Assembly: GCF_014489595.1 (NCBI RefSeq)
Contig: NZ_CP060790.1
Location: 558,001-622,000, forward strand
Origin: Paenacidovorax monticola
GTDB taxonomy: Bacteria > Pseudomonadota > Gammaproteobacteria > Burkholderiales > Burkholderiaceae_C
Direction: 5' to 3'
Length of the DNA stretch: 64,000 nucleotides
Position 1 is the stretch's first letter. Each line of letters begins with the position of its first letter. Positions 1-10,921 of this stretch are shown here, one piece after another. The notes under the pieces are model-generated. The model was given only the letters and a program-made list of their open reading frames with translations. It did no database searches and was not told the DNA's origin. Position numbers and translations under genes: made by a program.

Positions 1-1063
1 CATGGGGCTCGCGCTCGTAGAGGTCGTCCCGGGCCACCTCGATGAGACCTGCCTTCTCGAAGAAGCGGGCGTTGAGCGGGCGCAGCTCGTGCGTGGAGGG
101 ATTGAGCCGCTCCTCGATGCCCAGCAGCAGGATCTGGCACAGCTGCGACACCGCCTTGGCCGCCCAGTAGTAGCGGCGCATCAGCGTCTCGCTGGCGCGC
201 ATGGCCAGGCGCTTGCCGTCGGGCGAGGTGGAGCGATAGCCGAACGACTCGGCCACGGCGGTCTGCAGGTCGAACACGAGGCGGTCTTCGTGGCGGCCCG
301 CGAGGGCATGCAGCCGCGCGCGGATGAGGAACAGCAGTGCTTCATTGCGCTCGATCTGGCGCACCTCGAAGGGCGTGGCCAGGCCGCTCGCGGCCAGCTC
401 GCGCCAATTGCTCCCCAGCCCCGCCGCGCGCGCCACCCACAGGATCATCTGCAGGTCGCGCAGGCCACCGGGCGACTCCTTGCAGTTGGGCTCCAGCGCG
501 TAAGGCGTGTTCTCGTACTTGTTGTGGCGCTGGCGCATCTCCAGCGTCTTGGCGACGAGGAAGGCCTGCGGGTCCATCTGTTGCTCGTACTGGGTGCGGA
601 ACTGGGCGAACAGCCCCGCGTCGCCGCCGACGAGGCGCGCTTCGAGCAACGAGGTCTGCACCGTGACGTCCTGGGCCGACTCGGCCAGGCATTCCTGCAC
701 CGTGCGCACGCTGGAGCCGATCTCCAGCCCTGCATCCCAGCAACTGCCGATGAAGCCCTCGAGCCGGGCGCGCAGCGGGCTGTCGGCCCCGGTCGCCGTG
801 CCGTCGGGCAGCAGCAGCAGCACGTCCACGTCGGAATGGGGAAAGAGCTGGGACCGGCCGTAGCCGCCCACGGCCACGAGGGCCAGCGTGCCCGGCAGTT
901 CAGCGCGCAGCCACAGGGTCTGCAGCAATTGGTCGGCCAGCAGCGAGAGCTTGCGCAGCAGGGCACGCACGCCGCGCGCGGAGGCCCCGGTGGCCTGCAG
1001 GGTGGCCATCAGGGCGGCTTTGTCGCTGCGGTAGCGGGCTCGCAGGGTGTGAAGGTCGGTCAT
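1..1063 (-). CDS. glnD: GlnD, bifunctional PII uridylyltransferase/uridylyl-removing enzyme (N-terminal part)
   Basis: GlnD senses glutamine and adds or removes UMP on PII proteins, controlling nitrogen assimilation. The gene runs off the left edge, so only about 354 N-terminal residues are present. They begin MTDLHTLRARYRSDKAAL at an ATG at 1061-1063. The nucleotidyltransferase signature is visible near residues 65-80 as VGGYGRSQLFPHSDVDVL, with the GG and DxD residues needed for UMP transfer. The helical GlnD linker follows, including the conserved stretch EPNCKESPGGLRDLQMI. The HD (uridylyl-removing) and ACT domains lie outside the window. A roughly 140-bp gap separates it from the sensor kinase upstream. 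Family assignment is firm from the motif order. Confidence 0.93.
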   Translation of the reverse strand, partial: MTDLHTLRARYRSDKAALMATLQATGASARGVRALLRKLSLLADQLLQTLWLRAELPGTLALVAVGGYGRSQLFPHSDVDVLLLLPDGTATGADSPLRARLEGFIGSCWDAGLEIGSSVRTVQECLAESAQDVTVQTSLLEARLVGGDAGLFAQFRTQYEQQMDPQAFLVAKTLEMRQRHNKYENTPYALEPNCKESPGGLRDLQMILWVARAAGLGSNWRELAASGLATPFEVRQIERNEALLFLIRARLHALAGRHEDRLVFDLQTAVAESFGYRSTSPDGKRLAMRASETLMRRYYWAAKAVSQLCQILLLGIEERLNPSTHELRPLNARFFEKAGLIEVARDDLYEREPH

Positions 1064-1203
1064 GTGATGAGGAAGGCCGAGGGCCAAAGCATGCGCGGTG
1101 GCAAGCAAGAAGCATGCTTGAGGGCCCTTGGTGGGCACCCTCGCGGCATGCGGTCCGGTATTTTCCATGACCGGCCGCGGGCACGCACGCGAAAGGGCGG
1201 CGC

Positions 1204-3122
1204 CTACGGCGCGGCCTTGCCGGGCGGCGGCGCCTTGCGCGGCAGGTGCAGCGTGAAGACCATGCCTGTACCGGGCGGGGCCACGCGAGAGGCCGTGACG
1301 GTGCCGCCCAGCACGTCGTGCACGAGCTGGAACACGATGTGCAGCCCCAGGCCCGTGCCGCCCGCATGCCGGTTGGTGGTGTAGAAGGGCTCGAACAGGC
1401 GCCCCAGCTCGGAGTCGGGAACGCCGTTGCCGTCGTCGGAGAACCAGATCCAGACATGGTCCGCCCCGTCGGCCTCGGTGCGCAGCGTGATGCAGCCGCC
1501 GGGCCGGTTGGCGAAGGCATGGGTCAGTGCGTTGTCCAGCAGGTTCACCACGACCTGCTCCAGCGGGCCGGGGTAGCTCTCCATCACGATGCCGGGCTCC
1601 AGCCCCAGCTTGAGCTGCACGGGGTGGCTCTTGTCCCATTTGCGCAGGCGCAGGTCCGAGTCCAGCAGCACGTCCGTCAGGTCGAACACGCGCTGCTCCA
1701 TGGTGGTCCGGTCCACGGCCACCTGCTTGAAGCGCCGCACGATGCCGGCGGAGCGCTGCACGGAGGCGAGCACCACCTTCAGCGTCTGGCGGGCATGGGT
1801 CAGGTAGTCGGCCAGGTCGGACTTGCGCAGGCCGTGCTGCACCTGGTCTTCGAGCTGGTCCAGCCGCTGCTGCACGGTGCTCAGCGCGAGCGTGGCGCTG
1901 CCCAGCGGCGTGTTGAGCTCATGGGCCACGCCCGCCACCATCAGGCCCAGCGAGGACAGGCGGTCGGCCCGTGCCAGTTCAGCCTGCATGCTGCGCAGGT
2001 TGTCGTTGGACTCCTGCAGCGCATGGTTGGCCGCCTGCAGGGACTCCTCGTGCTGCCTGCGCGCCACCATGGCACGGCCGCTCTGCCAGGTGAGCCGCAG
2101 CACCACGGCCAGCACGAAGGCGCTGATGAGGCCCAGCGTGAGCCGCCAGCGCCAGGTCGTGCGGGCCAGCTCGGCCGTGCTCAGGCGCACCAGCACATGC
2201 AGCCCCGGGATGTTCGCCGCCTTGGCGCTCGGTGCGTTCGGCTCGGCATTGAGCTCCACGCGCCTGAAAGCCCAGGAGCCCGAGTCGTCGTTGAACACCC
2301 CGGCGTTCGCGGCCTGTATGGCGGCCCACAGCCCGGGGTGGGTCGCCTGGACGCCGCGTTCCGGGTGGGCCTGCGGGTCGGCCCAGCGGTCGGCGCCGTC
2401 GGGAGGCAGCGCCCAGTAGCCTGGGGTGGCCAGCAGGTACACCTCCAGCCGCTGGTTGCGGCCCATGCCGGACAGGCGGTCCAGCAGGCGCTGGGCCTGG
2501 TAGGCGATGGACACCATGCCGCGCGGGTGGCCATCCAGGTGCAGGGGCTCGCGGCCTGGATCGCGGGGCGGGGTGGCTGCCCGGCGCTGCCCTGGCGGGT
2601 GCTCAGCTGCAGCTCGGAAAACAGCACGCTGCCGGAAGGCAGGCCCGAGGCCCTGCGGAAGCTGGGCGGGGCCGCCTCCTGGCCGAGCAGATCGGCCTCG
2701 GGGGCCTGGACGGGCACGCCGTCGTGCATGTCGATGCGCAGTTGCTCGCGGCCCTGCTCGTCGATCCAGCCTACCTGCGTGTACTGCCGCGCGGTGACTG
2801 CGAAGCTGCGCAGGAGCTGGGCCTGGCGCGCGTGGTTGCCGGGGTCGTCCTGCTGCGACTGCGCCATCAGGTCGCTCAGGAACAGCGCGTCACGGCGCAC
2901 GCTGGCAAGCGTGCGCAGCACGACCTCCGTGGCCTCCTGCAGCGTGTCGTCGCGGTCGCGCAGCAGCGGCGCCTTGAGGCTCGATTCGAGTTCGCTCCAG
3001 GCGAGAGGCAGCAGCACCCCCAGCGCCAGCAGCCAGGGCGCCAATTGCGCGAAGAGCTGCCACCGCAGGCCCTTCAGCGCCTGGTACTGGGCCTGCAGGT
3101 TCCGCAGGGTGGCGCTCAGCAT
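1204..3122 (-). CDS. Membrane sensor histidine kinase (single frameshift)
   Basis: Predicted inner-membrane sensor kinase of about 639 residues after repair. It has a first membrane helix near residues 25-45, a long periplasmic sensor region, a second helix (LTLGLISAFVLAVVLRL) and a short coiled coil. The HisKA H-box HELNTPLGSA and an ATPase domain with N-box NLLDNALTHA, DDGNGVP, FEPFYTT and GTGLGLHI follow, so it should be catalytically complete. The reading frame breaks at 2565-2574 in a G-rich run (C-rich on the coding strand); adding one base joins the two halves seamlessly. The ATG at 3120-3122 lies five bases past the stop of the response-regulator/EAL gene, so the two form an operon and likely a signalling pair. 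The stimulus is unknown. Confidence 0.82.
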
Positions 3123-3126
3123 GGGC

Positions 3127-5388
3127 TCAGGCCGTGTGGGCGGGGCGGCCTTCGAGGCGGCGCAGGAAGGCCGGCAGGGCCTCGGGTGCGCCGAAGAGAT
3201 AGCCCTGCGCGGCGGGGCATTGGCGCTGCATCAGCCATTCGGCCTGCTCGCGGGTTTCCACGCCCTCGGCCAGCACGCGCATGTTCAGGCGCTGGCCCAG
3301 CAGCACGATCATGTCGGCGATGGCCAGGCGGTTGTGGGTCTTGCCGATCTCGGCCACGAAGCAGCGGTCCACCTTGAGCGTGGTGGCGGGGAGCTGGCGC
3401 AGGTGGCCCAGGGACGAGTAGCCGGTGCCGAAGTCGTCGATGGCGATGGGAAAGCCCGCGCTGCGCAGGCGGGCCAGCATTTCGCCGTTGGCCAGGTGGT
3501 CTTCCATGGCGCTGGACTCGGTGATCTCGATTTCGAGCATCGCGGGGTCCACGCCGTGGCGGGCCAGCGTGGCGGCCAGCTCCTGTGGAAAGCTGCGGTG
3601 CACCAGCTGCAGGGGAGAGACGTTCACGGCGATGGGCAGCCGGGAATGGCCTGCGTCGCGCAGCGCGGCAAGGGCCTGGCAGGCCAGCTCGATGATCTGG
3701 CGGCCCAGCGGCACGATGAGGCCGCAGGCCTCGGCGATGGGGATGAACTCGGACGGCGGGACCTGGCTGCCGTCCGCGCGGGTCCAGCGTGCGAGCGCCT
3801 CCGCGCCGATGACGGCGCCGCTGGCCAGGTCCACCTGGGGCTGCAGCGCGATGCGGATCTCGTTGTTGTGCAGCGCGTGGTACAGGTCGCGCGATTGCGT
3901 GAAGCGGCGGTTGCTTTCGCGCTCCATGCCGTTTTCGTAGTCCACCCACTGGCTCATGCCCTGGGTGCGGGCGCGCTGCAGCAACAGCGTGCCCATGGCC
4001 ATGGCGCCGTGTGCCGTGCCCTCGTAGCGGTCGAGGTCGATGCGCGCGGCGTTCACGCTGATGAAGGGCGGGTGCGTGGGGTGGTCCGGGTCCACCGATT
4101 CGAGCTGGCCGATGCATTCGGCGCGCAGCATCGCGGTCTGCCCCAGGATGCCGAAGGTGTCGTCATGCAGGCGTGTCACCACGCAGGGCGGGGGGAACAC
4201 GCGCTGCAGGCGCTGCGACATCTTCTGCAGCATCAGGTCGCCCTGCTCGATGCCCAGCGACAGGCAGCTTTGCGCGTAGCGGTCCAGGTCGATGAACAGC
4301 AGGGCGCGGTCGCGCGGCGTTTCGATGGCCAGCACGCTCTCGACCTCGCGCAGCAGCGCGTTGGCGTTGGGCAGGCCCAGCGTGCCGTCCTCATAGGCCA
4401 GCCGGTCCAGGCGGCTCGTGAGCGATACGTTGATGAGGCCCGAGTGGATGTTGGACGCGAACACGCTGAGCAGTTCGCGTTCGGTGGCGTCCAGCAGGCG
4501 GCCCGTGGCCAGGTAGGCCGCCGCGTGGGGGCTGCGCTCCGAGCCGGGGAAGAACAGCACCTGGCTCGTGCCCGTGTCCACGTTGCGCTGCTCGCGCAGG
4601 CTCTGCAGCAGCAGGTTGCGGATGTCTTCCTCGGCCAGGTCCGCGAGGGCCTGGGCGACATATGCGGTGAAGCGTCCCGCAGCCCCCACGATGCGGGCCA
4701 TGTGCGGGTCCGGCCCAGGGGACTCCTGCACGCACATCACGCCGTCGGGCTCCAGGCCCAGCAGGCGCGAGAGCTCGCGCACCATGCGGCACGAGAAGTC
4801 GGACAGGTCCCGCGACCGCGTGAGGCTGTTGCTGGCCTCCACGATGGTCTGCAACCCCTGGCGCGCGCGCTTGAGGGCGTGGATCTGCTCCCAGGTGCGC
4901 AGGTTGCTCGTGAGGATGCCGTGCAGCCGCTCGTAGGTGAGGTCGGTCTTGAGCCAGTAGTCGCTGATGTCGAGCAGGCTCAGCGAGGTCTGCATGGACA
5001 TCACGCCCGGCTGCCCGGTCACGAGGACGATGCGCACCTCGGCGTTGCCCAGTACCTCGCGCACGCTCTTGACCAGGCGCAGGCCCGCGTCGTCGGTCTC
5101 CATCACGATGTCGAGCACGATCACGGCCACGTCGGGCCGGCTGGCCAGGATCTGCGCCGCCTGGGTGGCCGAGTGGGCCGACAGCAGGTTGATGCTGTGG
5201 CCCTGGAAGCGGAAGTTGCCGATCGCCAGGCGCAGCGAGTGCTGGAAGTCCGGGTCGTCGTCCACCGTGAGCAGGGTGAGCACGCCCTGTCGCGCATTGG
5301 TGGGAGCGGGTGGCGCAGCGGCGTCTTCGGGCGCGAAGGCGAAGTCGTCCTGCGATGGCTCTGGCACGGTCGCGTTGTCGGTCTCCAT
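3127..5388 (-). CDS. Response regulator with DUF3369, degenerate GGDEF and EAL c-di-GMP phosphodiesterase
   Basis: About 753 residues. The start chosen is METDNATVPEPSQ, which has a strong GGAGGGA ribosome site just upstream; the open frame extends further but without coding character. Domains in order: REC (DDDPDF, phospho-acceptor Asp in VIVLDIVME, conserved Lys in YWLKTDL), a DUF3369-type sensory segment, a GGDEF fold whose signature reads RLHDDTFGIL, and a complete EAL domain (EALARW, EITES, DDFGTGYSS, KVDRC, AEGVET, QGYLFG). The GGDEF half should not make c-di-GMP and may only bind GTP, while the EAL half should hydrolyse c-di-GMP. Its partner is probably the kinase encoded immediately downstream. 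Confidence 0.9.
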   Translation of the reverse strand: METDNATVPEPSQDDFAFAPEDAAAPPAPTNARQGVLTLLTVDDDPDFQHSLRLAIGNFRFQGHSINLLSAHSATQAAQILASRPDVAVIVLDIVMETDDAGLRLVKSVREVLGNAEVRIVLVTGQPGVMSMQTSLSLLDISDYWLKTDLTYERLHGILTSNLRTWEQIHALKRARQGLQTIVEASNSLTRSRDLSDFSCRMVRELSRLLGLEPDGVMCVQESPGPDPHMARIVGAAGRFTAYVAQALADLAEEDIRNLLLQSLREQRNVDTGTSQVLFFPGSERSPHAAAYLATGRLLDATERELLSVFASNIHSGLINVSLTSRLDRLAYEDGTLGLPNANALLREVESVLAIETPRDRALLFIDLDRYAQSCLSLGIEQGDLMLQKMSQRLQRVFPPPCVVTRLHDDTFGILGQTAMLRAECIGQLESVDPDHPTHPPFISVNAARIDLDRYEGTAHGAMAMGTLLLQRARTQGMSQWVDYENGMERESNRRFTQSRDLYHALHNNEIRIALQPQVDLASGAVIGAEALARWTRADGSQVPPSEFIPIAEACGLIVPLGRQIIELACQALAALRDAGHSRLPIAVNVSPLQLVHRSFPQELAATLARHGVDPAMLEIEITESSAMEDHLANGEMLARLRSAGFPIAIDDFGTGYSSLGHLRQLPATTLKVDRCFVAEIGKTHNRLAIADMIVLLGQRLNMRVLAEGVETREQAEWLMQRQCPAAQGYLFGAPEALPAFLRRLEGRPAHTA

Positions 5389-5831
5389 CGGTCCCTCCTC
5401 GGGTGGCCGGGCCTGGGCAGGCCGGGCCCGGATGAGAAATGCGAAAACTCCGGGCATCGGGAGCGCTGCCCTGCGCTTCCCGCGCCTTCCGCGGCCTGGT
5501 CTGGCGGGGCGGGTGCCAGGTTCCTGCGGATCGTCGTCCGGGCCATGCGGCGAGAGCGGGACGGGCCCGGCTGCCTGCCGCAGCCGACCTCGGGAGGGGC
5601 GTGAGCCCCCGCCGGCGGGTCCCACCCATCGCGGCATCAGGCCCTTCCACTGTCACGGGGCCGGCGCACGGGCCGGCCGGGCATCTGAGCACGTGGTGCC
5701 GCTCTGGCGCGTTCCAGCGCGCATGGCTTCACCTGGGGTGAAAGCCATGATGGGTCAAAGCAAGAAGCTTGTCAATTTGTAACGGCGCAGCGTGCCATGC
5801 GCCGTGGGCGGCGGGCCGCCCCCACCGGGGG
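5389..5831. other. Intergenic region between the EAL gene and map
   Basis: No convincing gene is seen. Open frames crossing it are GC-driven extensions of the EAL gene or antisense frames. The right half loses the strong third-position GC bias of its neighbours (5745-5785 is comparatively AT-rich), so the promoter of the minus-strand EAL-kinase operon may lie here. I cannot assign -35/-10 boxes with confidence. Confidence 0.4.
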
Positions 5832-6647
5832 TCAGGTCGTCGTCGACTTGACGAAGGCCGGCAGCGCGGGGGAGCCCGCCGAGAGCGTGAGCACGTCGTA
5901 GCCGGTGTCGGTGACCAGCACGGTGTGCTCCCACTGGGCCGAGAGGCTGTGGTCCTTGGTGACGATGGTCCAGCCGTCGTTGCCGTGCTCCTTGACCTCG
6001 CGGCGGCCGAGGTTGAGCATGGGCTCGATCGTGAAGGTCATGCCGGGCACGAGCTCCTCGCCCGTGCCGGGGCGGCCGTAGTGCAGCACCTGGGGCTCCT
6101 CGTGGAATTTCTGGCCGATGCCGTGGCCGCAGAATTCGCGCACCACCGACAGGCCGTGCCCTTCGGCGAACTTCTGGATCGCGTGGCCCACATCGCCCAG
6201 GCGGGCGCCGGGCCTAACCTGCTGGATGCCCAGCCACATGGCTTCGAAGGTGAGCGCCGACAGGCGCTTGGCCGCGATGGAGCATTCGCCGATCAGGTAC
6301 ATGCGGCTGTTGTCGCCGTACCAGCCGTCCTTGGTGATCACGGTGACGTCCACGTTCACGATGTCGCCCTTCTTCAGGGCCTTGTCGTTCGGGATGCCGT
6401 GGCACACCACGTGGTTGACCGAGGTGCACAGGTGGCCGGGGTAGGGCGGGTAGCCCGGGGGCTGGTAGCCGATGGTGGCCGACACGGTACCCTGCTGGGC
6501 CATGCATTCCGCGCCCAGGCGGTCGATTTCGGCCGTGGTGATGCCCGGCTTGATATGGGGAGTGATGTAGTCCAGCACTTCCGAGGCGAGGCGGCAGGCT
6601 TCGCGCATGCCAGCGATGTCTTCGGCGGACTTGATGGTGATACTCAT
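5832..6647 (-). CDS. map: Methionine aminopeptidase, type I
   Basis: Removes the initiator methionine from nascent proteins in the cytoplasm. The product is 271 residues from the ATG at 6645-6647 ([18 protein letters not shown]), the usual length for bacterial MetAP-Ia. Metal ligands and catalytic motifs are all visible: [17 protein letters not shown] with two Asp, REFCGHGIG with the His, FTIEPML with a Glu, and WEHTVLVT with the last Glu. The [13 protein letters not shown] segment is also typical. It is divergent from purL, with about 150 bp between the starts. In many proteobacteria map neighbours glnD or rpsB; here the signalling pair lies between map and glnD. Confidence 0.96.
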   Translation of the reverse strand: MSITIKSAEDIAGMREACRLASEVLDYITPHIKPGITTAEIDRLGAECMAQQGTVSATIGYQPPGYPPYPGHLCTSVNHVVCHGIPNDKALKKGDIVNVDVTVITKDGWYGDNSRMYLIGECSIAAKRLSALTFEAMWLGIQQVRPGARLGDVGHAIQKFAEGHGLSVVREFCGHGIGQKFHEEPQVLHYGRPGTGEELVPGMTFTIEPMLNLGRREVKEHGNDGWTIVTKDHSLSAQWEHTVLVTDTGYDVLTLSAGSPALPAFVKSTTT

Positions 6648-6712
6648 GCCCCGATTATCCCATCGCCCCCCAAGGTGTGCAGGCGGGGCCGGCAGGCAGG
6701 CGGTCCGGCCCG

Positions 6713-6719
6713 GTAAAAT
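6713..6719 (+). promoter_or_regulatory. Possible -10 element of the purL promoter
   Basis: GGTAAAAT about 77 bases before the purL start is an A/T island in GC-rich sequence and resembles a sigma-70 -10 box (TAAAAT). I see no clear -35 box at the right spacing. It is placed correctly between the divergent map and purL starts. Confidence 0.35.
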
Positions 6720-6795
6720 GGCGGGCTCTCGCCGGGGCGCCCCGATCGGGCGTCTCCAGCGCACCGCCTTCCCCACCCCCAAACAGGCCGCTACC

Positions 6796-9700
6796 GTGAC
6801 CTTGCACTTGATTCCGCTTTCGGGCGGCAATGCCCTCAGCTCTTTCCGCGCCCAGCAACTCCAAAGCGCCCTCGAGGCCATCCACCCCAAGATCAGCGGC
6901 ATCGCTGCACGCTTCGTGCACTTGGTGGCCCTCGACGCGGCACCCACGCCCGAGCAGCGCGAGCACCTGGCGGCCCTGCTGACCTACGGCGACCCGTACA
7001 GCGGCCCCGAGGAGGGCCCGGTGCTCATCGTCACGCCGCGCCTGGGCACCGTGTCGCCCTGGGCCTCCAAGGCCACCGACATCGCGCGCAACTGCGGCCT
7101 CGCCGTGCACCGCGTGGAGCGCATCACCGAATACCGCCTGAGCCTCAAGAGCGGCCTGCTGGGCGGCGCGCCCGAGCTCACCGCCGAGCAGATGGGTCAG
7201 ATCGCCGCGCTGCTGCACGACCGCATGACCGAATCGGTGGTGGCGAGCCGCGCCGAGGCCGAAAAGCTCTTCACCGAACTCGAAGCCCAGCCCATGGCCT
7301 TCGTCGATGTGCTGACGGGCGGCCGCGCCGCCCTTGAGGCCGCCAACACCGCCTGGGGCCTGGCGCTGGCCGACGACGAGATCGACTACCTGGTGAACGC
7401 CTTCCAGGGCCTCCGGCGCAACCCCACGGACGTGGAGCTGATGATGTTCGCGCAGGCCAACAGCGAGCACTGCCGCCACAAGATCTTCAACGCGCAGTTC
7501 ACCATCGACGGCGTGGCGCAGGAGAAGTCGCTGTTCGGCATGATCCGCAACACGCACCAGCTCGCACCGCAGCACACGGTGGTGGCCTACTCGGACAACG
7601 CCTCCATCATGGAGGGCTCGCCCGTGGAGCGTTTTGTGGCCAAAATGGCCACGGGCGCAGGCGCACAGGGCGCCAACAGCTACCAAAAGAGTAGCGCAAC
7701 CCACCATGTGCTCATGAAGGTGGAAACGCACAACCACCCCACGGCCATCTCGCCCTTCCCCGGCGCATCGACCGGCGCGGGCGGCGAGATCCGCGACGAG
7801 GGTGCCACGGGCCGGGGCTCCAAGCCCAAGGCGGGCCTCACGGGCTTCACCGTGTCCAAGCTCTGGGGTGGCTGGAGCGACGAGGCGGGCGGCAAGCCCG
7901 AGCACATCGCCAGCCCCCTGCAGATCATGACCGAGGGCCCGCTGGGCGGCGCCGCGTTCAACAACGAATTCGGCCGGCCCAACCTGCTGGGCTATTTCCG
8001 CGAGTACGAACAGACCGTGGGCGGTGTGGATCGCGGCTACCACAAGCCCATCATGATCGCGGGCGGCCTGGGCGTGATCGACTCCGAACTCACGAAGAAG
8101 ATCGAGTTCCCCGCCGGCACGCTACTCATCCAGTTGGGTGGCCCCGGCATGCGCATCGGCATGGGCGGCGGCGCGGCCAGCTCCATGGCCACGGGCACGA
8201 ATGCGGCCGAACTGGACTTCGACTCCGTGCAGCGCGGCAACCCCGAGATCGAGCGCCGTGCGCAGGAAGTCATCAACCACTGCTGGGCGCAGGGCGCGCA
8301 GAACCCCATCCTCGCGATCCACGATGTGGGCGCGGGCGGCCTCTCGAATGCCTTCCCCGAGTTGACCAATGATGCGGGCCGTGGCGCGCGCTTCGACCTG
8401 CGTGCCGTGCAACTGGAGGAGTCCGGCCTGGCGCCCAAGGAAATCTGGTCCAACGAGAGCCAGGAGCGCTATGTGCTGGCCATCGCGCCCGAGTCGCTGG
8501 CGCAGTTCCAGGCCTTCTGCGAGCGCGAGCGCTGCCCCTTCGCCGTGATCGGCACGGCCACCGAGGAGCGCCAGCTTGTGCTCGAAGACACGGCCGTGCA
8601 GGACGGCGACCAGAAATTCCCCGTGGACATGCCCATGGACGTGCTGCTGGGCAAGCCGCCCAAGATGCACCGCGACGTGAAGACCGTGCAGCGCAGCTTC
8701 GAGCCGCTCCAGCTTACGGGCGTGCCGCTGCAGAAGGCCGTGATCGACGTGCTGGCCCACCCCACGGTGGCCAGCAAGCGCTTCCTCGTCACCATCGGCG
8801 ACCGCACGGTGGGCGGTCTCTCGCACCGTGACCAGATGGTCGGCCCCTGGCAGGTGCCCGTGGCCGACTGCGCCGTGACGCTGGCCGATTTCAAGGGCTT
8901 CGCGGGCGAGGCCATGAGCATGGGCGAGCGCACGCCGCTCGCCGCCATCGACGCCGCTGCCTCGGGCCGCATGGCCGTGGCCGAGGCCATCACCAACCTG
9001 CTGGCCGCACCCATCGAACTGCCGCGCGTCAAGCTCAGCGCCAACTGGATGGCCGCCTGCGGCGAGCCCGGCGAGGACGCCGACCTCTACGCCACCGTCA
9101 AGGCCGTGGGCATGGAGCTGTGCCCGCAACTGGGCATCTCCATCCCCGTGGGCAAGGACTCGCTGTCCATGCGCACGCAATGGAAGGACGAGGCCGGTGC
9201 CCAGAAGAAGGTCACCTCGCCCGTGAGCCTGATCGTGAGCGCCTTCGCCACGCTGCAGGACGTGCGCGGCACGCTCACGCCCCAGCTCGACGCGGAGGAG
9301 GAGGACACCACGCTCGTGCTGGTCGATCTCGGCAAGGGCCAGGCCCGCATGGGCGGCAGCATCCTCTCCCAGGTGCTGGGCCAGAGCGGCGATGCCGTCC
9401 CCGACCTGGACGACGCGCAGGACCTCGTGAACCTCGTCAACGCCGTGAACGCGCTGCGGGCCCAGGGCCGCATCCTGGCGTACCACGACCGCAGCGATGG
9501 CGGCCTGCTGGCCGCCGCGGCCGAGATGGCTTTCGCGGGCCATGTGGGCGTGGCGCTCAACGTGGACCTGCTCGTGACCGAGGGCGACGGCATCAGCGAC
9601 AGCCGCATGGAAACGGGCGACGCCAAGAACTGGGCGCAGCAGGTCAGCGCGCGCCGCGAGGAGCTCACGCTCAAGGCCCTGTTCAACGAAGAGCTGGGCG

Positions 9701-10818
9701 TGCTGCTGCAGGTGCGCACGGCCGAGCGCAACGAGGTCATGCAGACGCTGCGCGAGCACGGCCTCGCGAAGTGGAGCCACTTCGTGGGCAAGACGCGCCC
9801 TGCCGCGTCGTCCATCGACGTGGGCAAGGGCGAGCTGCAGGTGTGGCGCGATGCCAAGAGCGTGTTCAGTGCCAGCCTGTCGGACCTGCACCAGGTCTGG
9901 GACGCGGTGAGCTGGAAGATCTGCCAGCGCCGCGACAACCCCGCCACGGCCGATGCCGAGCATGCCGCCGCCGGCGAGCCGGGCGACCCGGGCCTGCACG
10001 TGGCGCTCACGTTCGACCCCGAGGACAACGTGGCCGCGCCCTTCCTGAACCTGGCCCGGCCCAAGGTCGCGATCCTGCGCGAGCAGGGCGTGAACTCGCA
10101 TGTGGAAATGGCCTACACCTTCACCGAGGCGGGCTTCGAGGCGTTCGACGTCCATATGACCGATCTGCAGACCGGCCGCGTGAAGCTCGAAGACTTCAAG
10201 GGCGTGGTCGCCTGCGGCGGCTTCAGCTACGGCGACACGCTGGGCGCAGGCATCGGCTGGGCGCGCTCGATCACCTTCAACCCCGTGCTGTCGGAGCAGT
10301 TCCAGGGCTTCTTCGGCCGCGCCGACACCTTCGGCCTGGGCGTGTGCAACGGCTGCCAGATGTTCGCCGAGCTGGCCGACATCATCCCCGGCGCGCAGGA
10401 CTGGCCGCGCTTCACCACCAACCAGAGCGAGCGCTTCGAGGCCCGCCTGTCGCAGGTGGAAGTGCTCGAGTCGCCGAGCCTGTTCTTCGCGGGCATGGCG
10501 GGCAGCCGCCTGCCGATCGCGGTGGCGCACGGCGAGGGCTACGCCAACTTCAAGTACCGCGGCAACGCGGCCAAGGCGATCGCCGCCATGCGCTTCGTGG
10601 ACCACCACGGCCAGGGCACCGAGCAGTACCCGCTCAACCCCAACGGCAGCCCGGGCGGCCTCACGGCCGTGACCACGGCCGACGGCCGCTTCACGGCCAT
10701 GATGCCGCACCCCGAGCGTGTGTTCCGCAACGTGCAGATGAGCTGGACCAGCGGCGACAAGGCCCGCTTCAGCCCGTGGATGCGCATCTGGCGCAACGCG
10801 CGCAAGTGGGTCGGCTGA
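6796..10818 (+). CDS. purL: Phosphoribosylformylglycinamidine synthase, single-chain (PurL)
   Basis: Catalyses the fourth step of de novo purine synthesis, converting FGAR plus glutamine and ATP to FGAM. The product is 1340 residues, the large proteobacterial form with synthetase and glutaminase on one chain. The start is taken as the GTG at 6796 ([14 protein letters not shown]), because PurL homology begins there; upstream in-frame ATGs give non-conserved residues. Visible motifs are [37 protein letters not shown] and GGGAASSM, and a C-terminal class I glutaminase with GVCNGCQM (nucleophile Cys) and MPHPER (His). Residues about 283-300 come from a repeat-like insert described separately. A strong terminator follows at 10844. 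Confidence 0.96.
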   Translation: MTLHLIPLSGGNALSSFRAQQLQSALEAIHPKISGIAARFVHLVALDAAPTPEQREHLAALLTYGDPYSGPEEGPVLIVTPRLGTVSPWASKATDIARNCGLAVHRVERITEYRLSLKSGLLGGAPELTAEQMGQIAALLHDRMTESVVASRAEAEKLFTELEAQPMAFVDVLTGGRAALEAANTAWGLALADDEIDYLVNAFQGLRRNPTDVELMMFAQANSEHCRHKIFNAQFTIDGVAQEKSLFGMIRNTHQLAPQHTVVAYSDNASIMEGSPVERFVAKMATGAGAQGANSYQKSSATHHVLMKVETHNHPTAISPFPGASTGAGGEIRDEGATGRGSKPKAGLTGFTVSKLWGGWSDEAGGKPEHIASPLQIMTEGPLGGAAFNNEFGRPNLLGYFREYEQTVGGVDRGYHKPIMIAGGLGVIDSELTKKIEFPAGTLLIQLGGPGMRIGMGGGAASSMATGTNAAELDFDSVQRGNPEIERRAQEVINHCWAQGAQNPILAIHDVGAGGLSNAFPELTNDAGRGARFDLRAVQLEESGLAPKEIWSNESQERYVLAIAPESLAQFQAFCERERCPFAVIGTATEERQLVLEDTAVQDGDQKFPVDMPMDVLLGKPPKMHRDVKTVQRSFEPLQLTGVPLQKAVIDVLAHPTVASKRFLVTIGDRTVGGLSHRDQMVGPWQVPVADCAVTLADFKGFAGEAMSMGERTPLAAIDAAASGRMAVAEAITNLLAAPIELPRVKLSANWMAACGEPGEDADLYATVKAVGMELCPQLGISIPVGKDSLSMRTQWKDEAGAQKKVTSPVSLIVSAFATLQDVRGTLTPQLDAEEEDTTLVLVDLGKGQARMGGSILSQVLGQSGDAVPDLDDAQDLVNLVNAVNALRAQGRILAYHDRSDGGLLAAAAEMAFAGHVGVALNVDLLVTEGDGISDSRMETGDAKNWAQQVSARREELTLKALFNEELGVLLQVRTAERNEVMQTLREHGLAKWSHFVGKTRPAASSIDVGKGELQVWRDAKSVFSASLSDLHQVWDAVSWKICQRRDNPATADAEHAAAGEPGDPGLHVALTFDPEDNVAAPFLNLARPKVAILREQGVNSHVEMAYTFTEAGFEAFDVHMTDLQTGRVKLEDFKGVVACGGFSYGDTLGAGIGWARSITFNPVLSEQFQGFFGRADTFGLGVCNGCQMFAELADIIPGAQDWPRFTTNQSERFEARLSQVEVLESPSLFFAGMAGSRLPIAVAHGEGYANFKYRGNAAKAIAAMRFVDHHGQGTEQYPLNPNGSPGGLTAVTTADGRFTAMMPHPERVFRNVQMSWTSGDKARFSPWMRIWRNARKWVG
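7642..7695 (+). repeat. Palindromic repeat-like segment embedded in purL
   Basis: A 54-base stretch reads as AAAATGGCC, then inverted GGCGC/GCGCC arms, then AACAGCTACCAAAAGAGTAGC-like sequence. This resembles the short palindromic intergenic repeats of Comamonadaceae (compare the elements at 20642 and 59237). It keeps the purL frame and encodes about 18 residues ([18 protein letters not shown]) just before the conserved [14 protein letters not shown]. Compared with E. coli PurL from memory, the segment between MEGS and LMKVETHN is about seven residues longer here and unrelated in sequence. Confidence 0.45.
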
Positions 10819-10843
10819 GTACGACAACACTATGAAAACCATA

Positions 10844-10882
10844 GCCCCTGGCGCTTGAAGGACAAGCGTCAGGGGCTTTTTT
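10844..10882 (+). terminator. Rho-independent terminator of purL
   Basis: A 14-bp stem (GCCCCTGGCGCTTG pairing with CAAGCGTCAGGGGC, one mismatch) with an AAGGA loop is followed by six T. It lies 25 bases after the purL stop and ahead of the DUF808 gene. The sequence also resembles the family's short palindromic repeat. Confidence 0.88.
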
Positions 10883-10921
10883 CTTCATAATGGCCGCTTC
10901 CCATTTTCTGGAGCGTGACCC

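Noticed and set aside
1246..5604. A 1452-codon open frame on the plus strand
   Set aside because: It lies antisense to the kinase and EAL genes and has a His/Gln/Arg-rich composition typical of GC-biased shadow frames, with no domain.
8122..10842. A 906-codon open frame antisense to purL
   Set aside because: Shadow of purL produced by third-position GC; low-complexity His/Gln/Gly sequence.
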